Assembly: GCF_000519205.1 (NCBI RefSeq)
Contig: NZ_JAFB01000051.1
Span: 125-51,181, forward strand
From: Amycolatopsis taiwanensis DSM 45107
GTDB taxonomy: Bacteria > Actinomycetota > Actinomycetes > Mycobacteriales > Pseudonocardiaceae
Direction: 5' to 3'
Length of the DNA: 51,057 nucleotides
Of the stretch, positions 50,496 through 51,057 are shown one piece after another (the first letter of the stretch is position 1; each line of letters begins with the position of its first letter). The notes beneath the pieces are model-generated. The model was not told where the DNA came from and did not search any database. It saw only the letters and a list, made by a program, of their open reading frames with translations. The position numbers and the translations under genes are program-made.

Positions 50496-51057
50496 TGCAA
50501 CGGCACTTGCTTGGTCTGTAGTGGATCATGGTGTGCGTGGTGTTGGATCTTGTCGTGGGTCAGTTGGATGAGTTGTGCGAGCGGATCGCGGGCCGGTTCG
50601 GGCGGTCGGAGCCGCGGGCTCGGGTGCGGGAGTATGTGTCCGGGCTGGTCGCGGGCCTGGAGCGGAAGAACGGGTGGACGCTGGCGGAGCGGGCGGGCGA
50701 GGTCAGCCCGGATGGGATGCAGCGGTTACTGCGCCGCGCGGACTGGGATGTTGACGGGGTTCGCGACGATGTGCGGGATTACGTGATCGAGCACCTGGGT
50801 GATGCGCAGGGGGTGCTGATCGGAGACGAGACCGGTTTTCTGAAAAAGGGTGTCCGCTCCGCTGGGGTGCAGCGGCAGTATTCCGGGACTGCGGGGCGGA
50901 TCGAGAACTGCCAGATCGGGACGTTTCTGGCGTATTCCTCGGTGCATGGGCACGCGTTGATCGATCGGGAGTTGTACCTGCCGGAGTCCTGGACGTCGGA
51001 TCGCCAGCGGTGCCGGGCTGCGGGTATCCCTGACGAGGTGGAGTTTGCGGCCAAGCC
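50496..51057 (+). mobile_element. IS701-type element, left part
   Basis: The sequence from about 50496 (TGCAACGGCACTTGCTTGG) differs from the IS630 end and leads into an IS701-type transposase that runs off the window. Only about five bases separate the IS630 target TA from this point. The exact left terminus cannot be fixed without the right end. Confidence 0.6.
50528..51057 (+). CDS. IS701-family transposase, N-terminal part, cut by window edge
   Basis: A frame open from ATG 50528 to the right edge (176 codons). It reads LDELCERIAGRFGRSEPRAR, then LERKNGWTLAERAGEVSPDG and LLRRADWDVDGVRDDVRDYV, followed by the catalytic-region block VLIGDETGFLKKG, SAGVQRQYSGTAGRIENCQIG and SWTSDRQRCRAAGIPDEV. 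The Asp of GDETG is the first of the DDE triad. The match to IS701 transposases of actinobacteria is strong. GTG codons near the ATG could also start it. The rest is outside the window. Confidence 0.87.
   Translation, partial: MVCVVLDLVVGQLDELCERIAGRFGRSEPRARVREYVSGLVAGLERKNGWTLAERAGEVSPDGMQRLLRRADWDVDGVRDDVRDYVIEHLGDAQGVLIGDETGFLKKGVRSAGVQRQYSGTAGRIENCQIGTFLAYSSVHGHALIDRELYLPESWTSDRQRCRAAGIPDEVEFAAK

Noticed and set aside
1..51057. tRNA and rRNA genes
   Set aside because: I found no TPsiC-like GGTTCGAATC context with paired acceptor arms and no rRNA-like conserved blocks on either strand.

Overview
This is a high-GC chromosomal segment from an actinomycete. The gene content fits Pseudonocardiaceae or a relative best: many TetR regulators, LLM-type oxidoreductases, an MmpL transporter, DUF222/HNH, DUF6461, DUF6223 and a KstR2-like regulator. 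That placement is inferred from gene content, not from a database search. The window is accessory in character, with about 15 transcription factors, several broken genes and two insertion sequences at the right end.

Layout. 1-593 holds the start of a leftward gene plus decayed sequence. 594-13.9 kb looks like one catabolic island. A leftward transporter/epoxide-hydrolase pair lies opposite a flavin-dependent dehydrogenase, followed by an IclR regulator preceded by a 57-bp tandem repeat. Next come a TetR regulator very like KstR2 and a tightly coupled operon (LLM oxidoreductase, NTF2-like, SDR, NTF2-like). The island ends with a second paralogous transporter, another TetR, a metallo-beta-lactamase/alkylsulfatase-type hydrolase and an alpha/beta hydrolase with an Asp nucleophile. 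A site upstream of the dehydrogenase fits the KstR2 operator consensus, yet none of the usual KstR2 regulon genes are here. The cluster may therefore degrade a different alicyclic, terpenoid or steroid-like compound. 14.0-16.1 kb holds a GntR regulator, a small beta-barrel-like protein and a nucleotidyltransferase.

16.1-21.4 kb holds a two-component system divergent from DUF6223 and MmpL genes, closed by a strong terminator, then a TIGR03086 protein. 21.7-33.8 kb is a mosaic: a pRiA4b ORF-3 fusion, an MFS/XRE divergent pair, a methyltransferase with a LuxR-TPR regulator, a frameshifted small gene, an LLM oxidoreductase, a FAD monooxygenase/TetR divergent pair with a long palindromic operator, a DUF222-HNH gene and a frame-broken hemerythrin gene. 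34.1-35.8 kb is an NmrA/TetR divergent pair sharing a 28-bp near-palindrome, with a second, degenerate copy nearby.

35.9-41.6 kb carries a two-domain DUF6461 protein and a 1381-residue protein combining a trypsin-like domain, a STAND NTPase and 14 WD40 blades. This architecture is typical of biological-conflict (anti-phage or self/non-self) proteins. The protease domain appears to have lost its catalytic His and Ser, so it may sense or bind rather than cut. 41.7-44.8 kb is a PadR-controlled ABC exporter. The remainder holds a YjbR protein, a GlxA-type regulator broken by an internal deletion, an alpha/beta hydrolase, an AraC/SDR divergent pair (the SDR lacks the YxxxK site), a membrane-protein remnant, a complete IS630-type element and the start of an IS701-type transposase running off the window.
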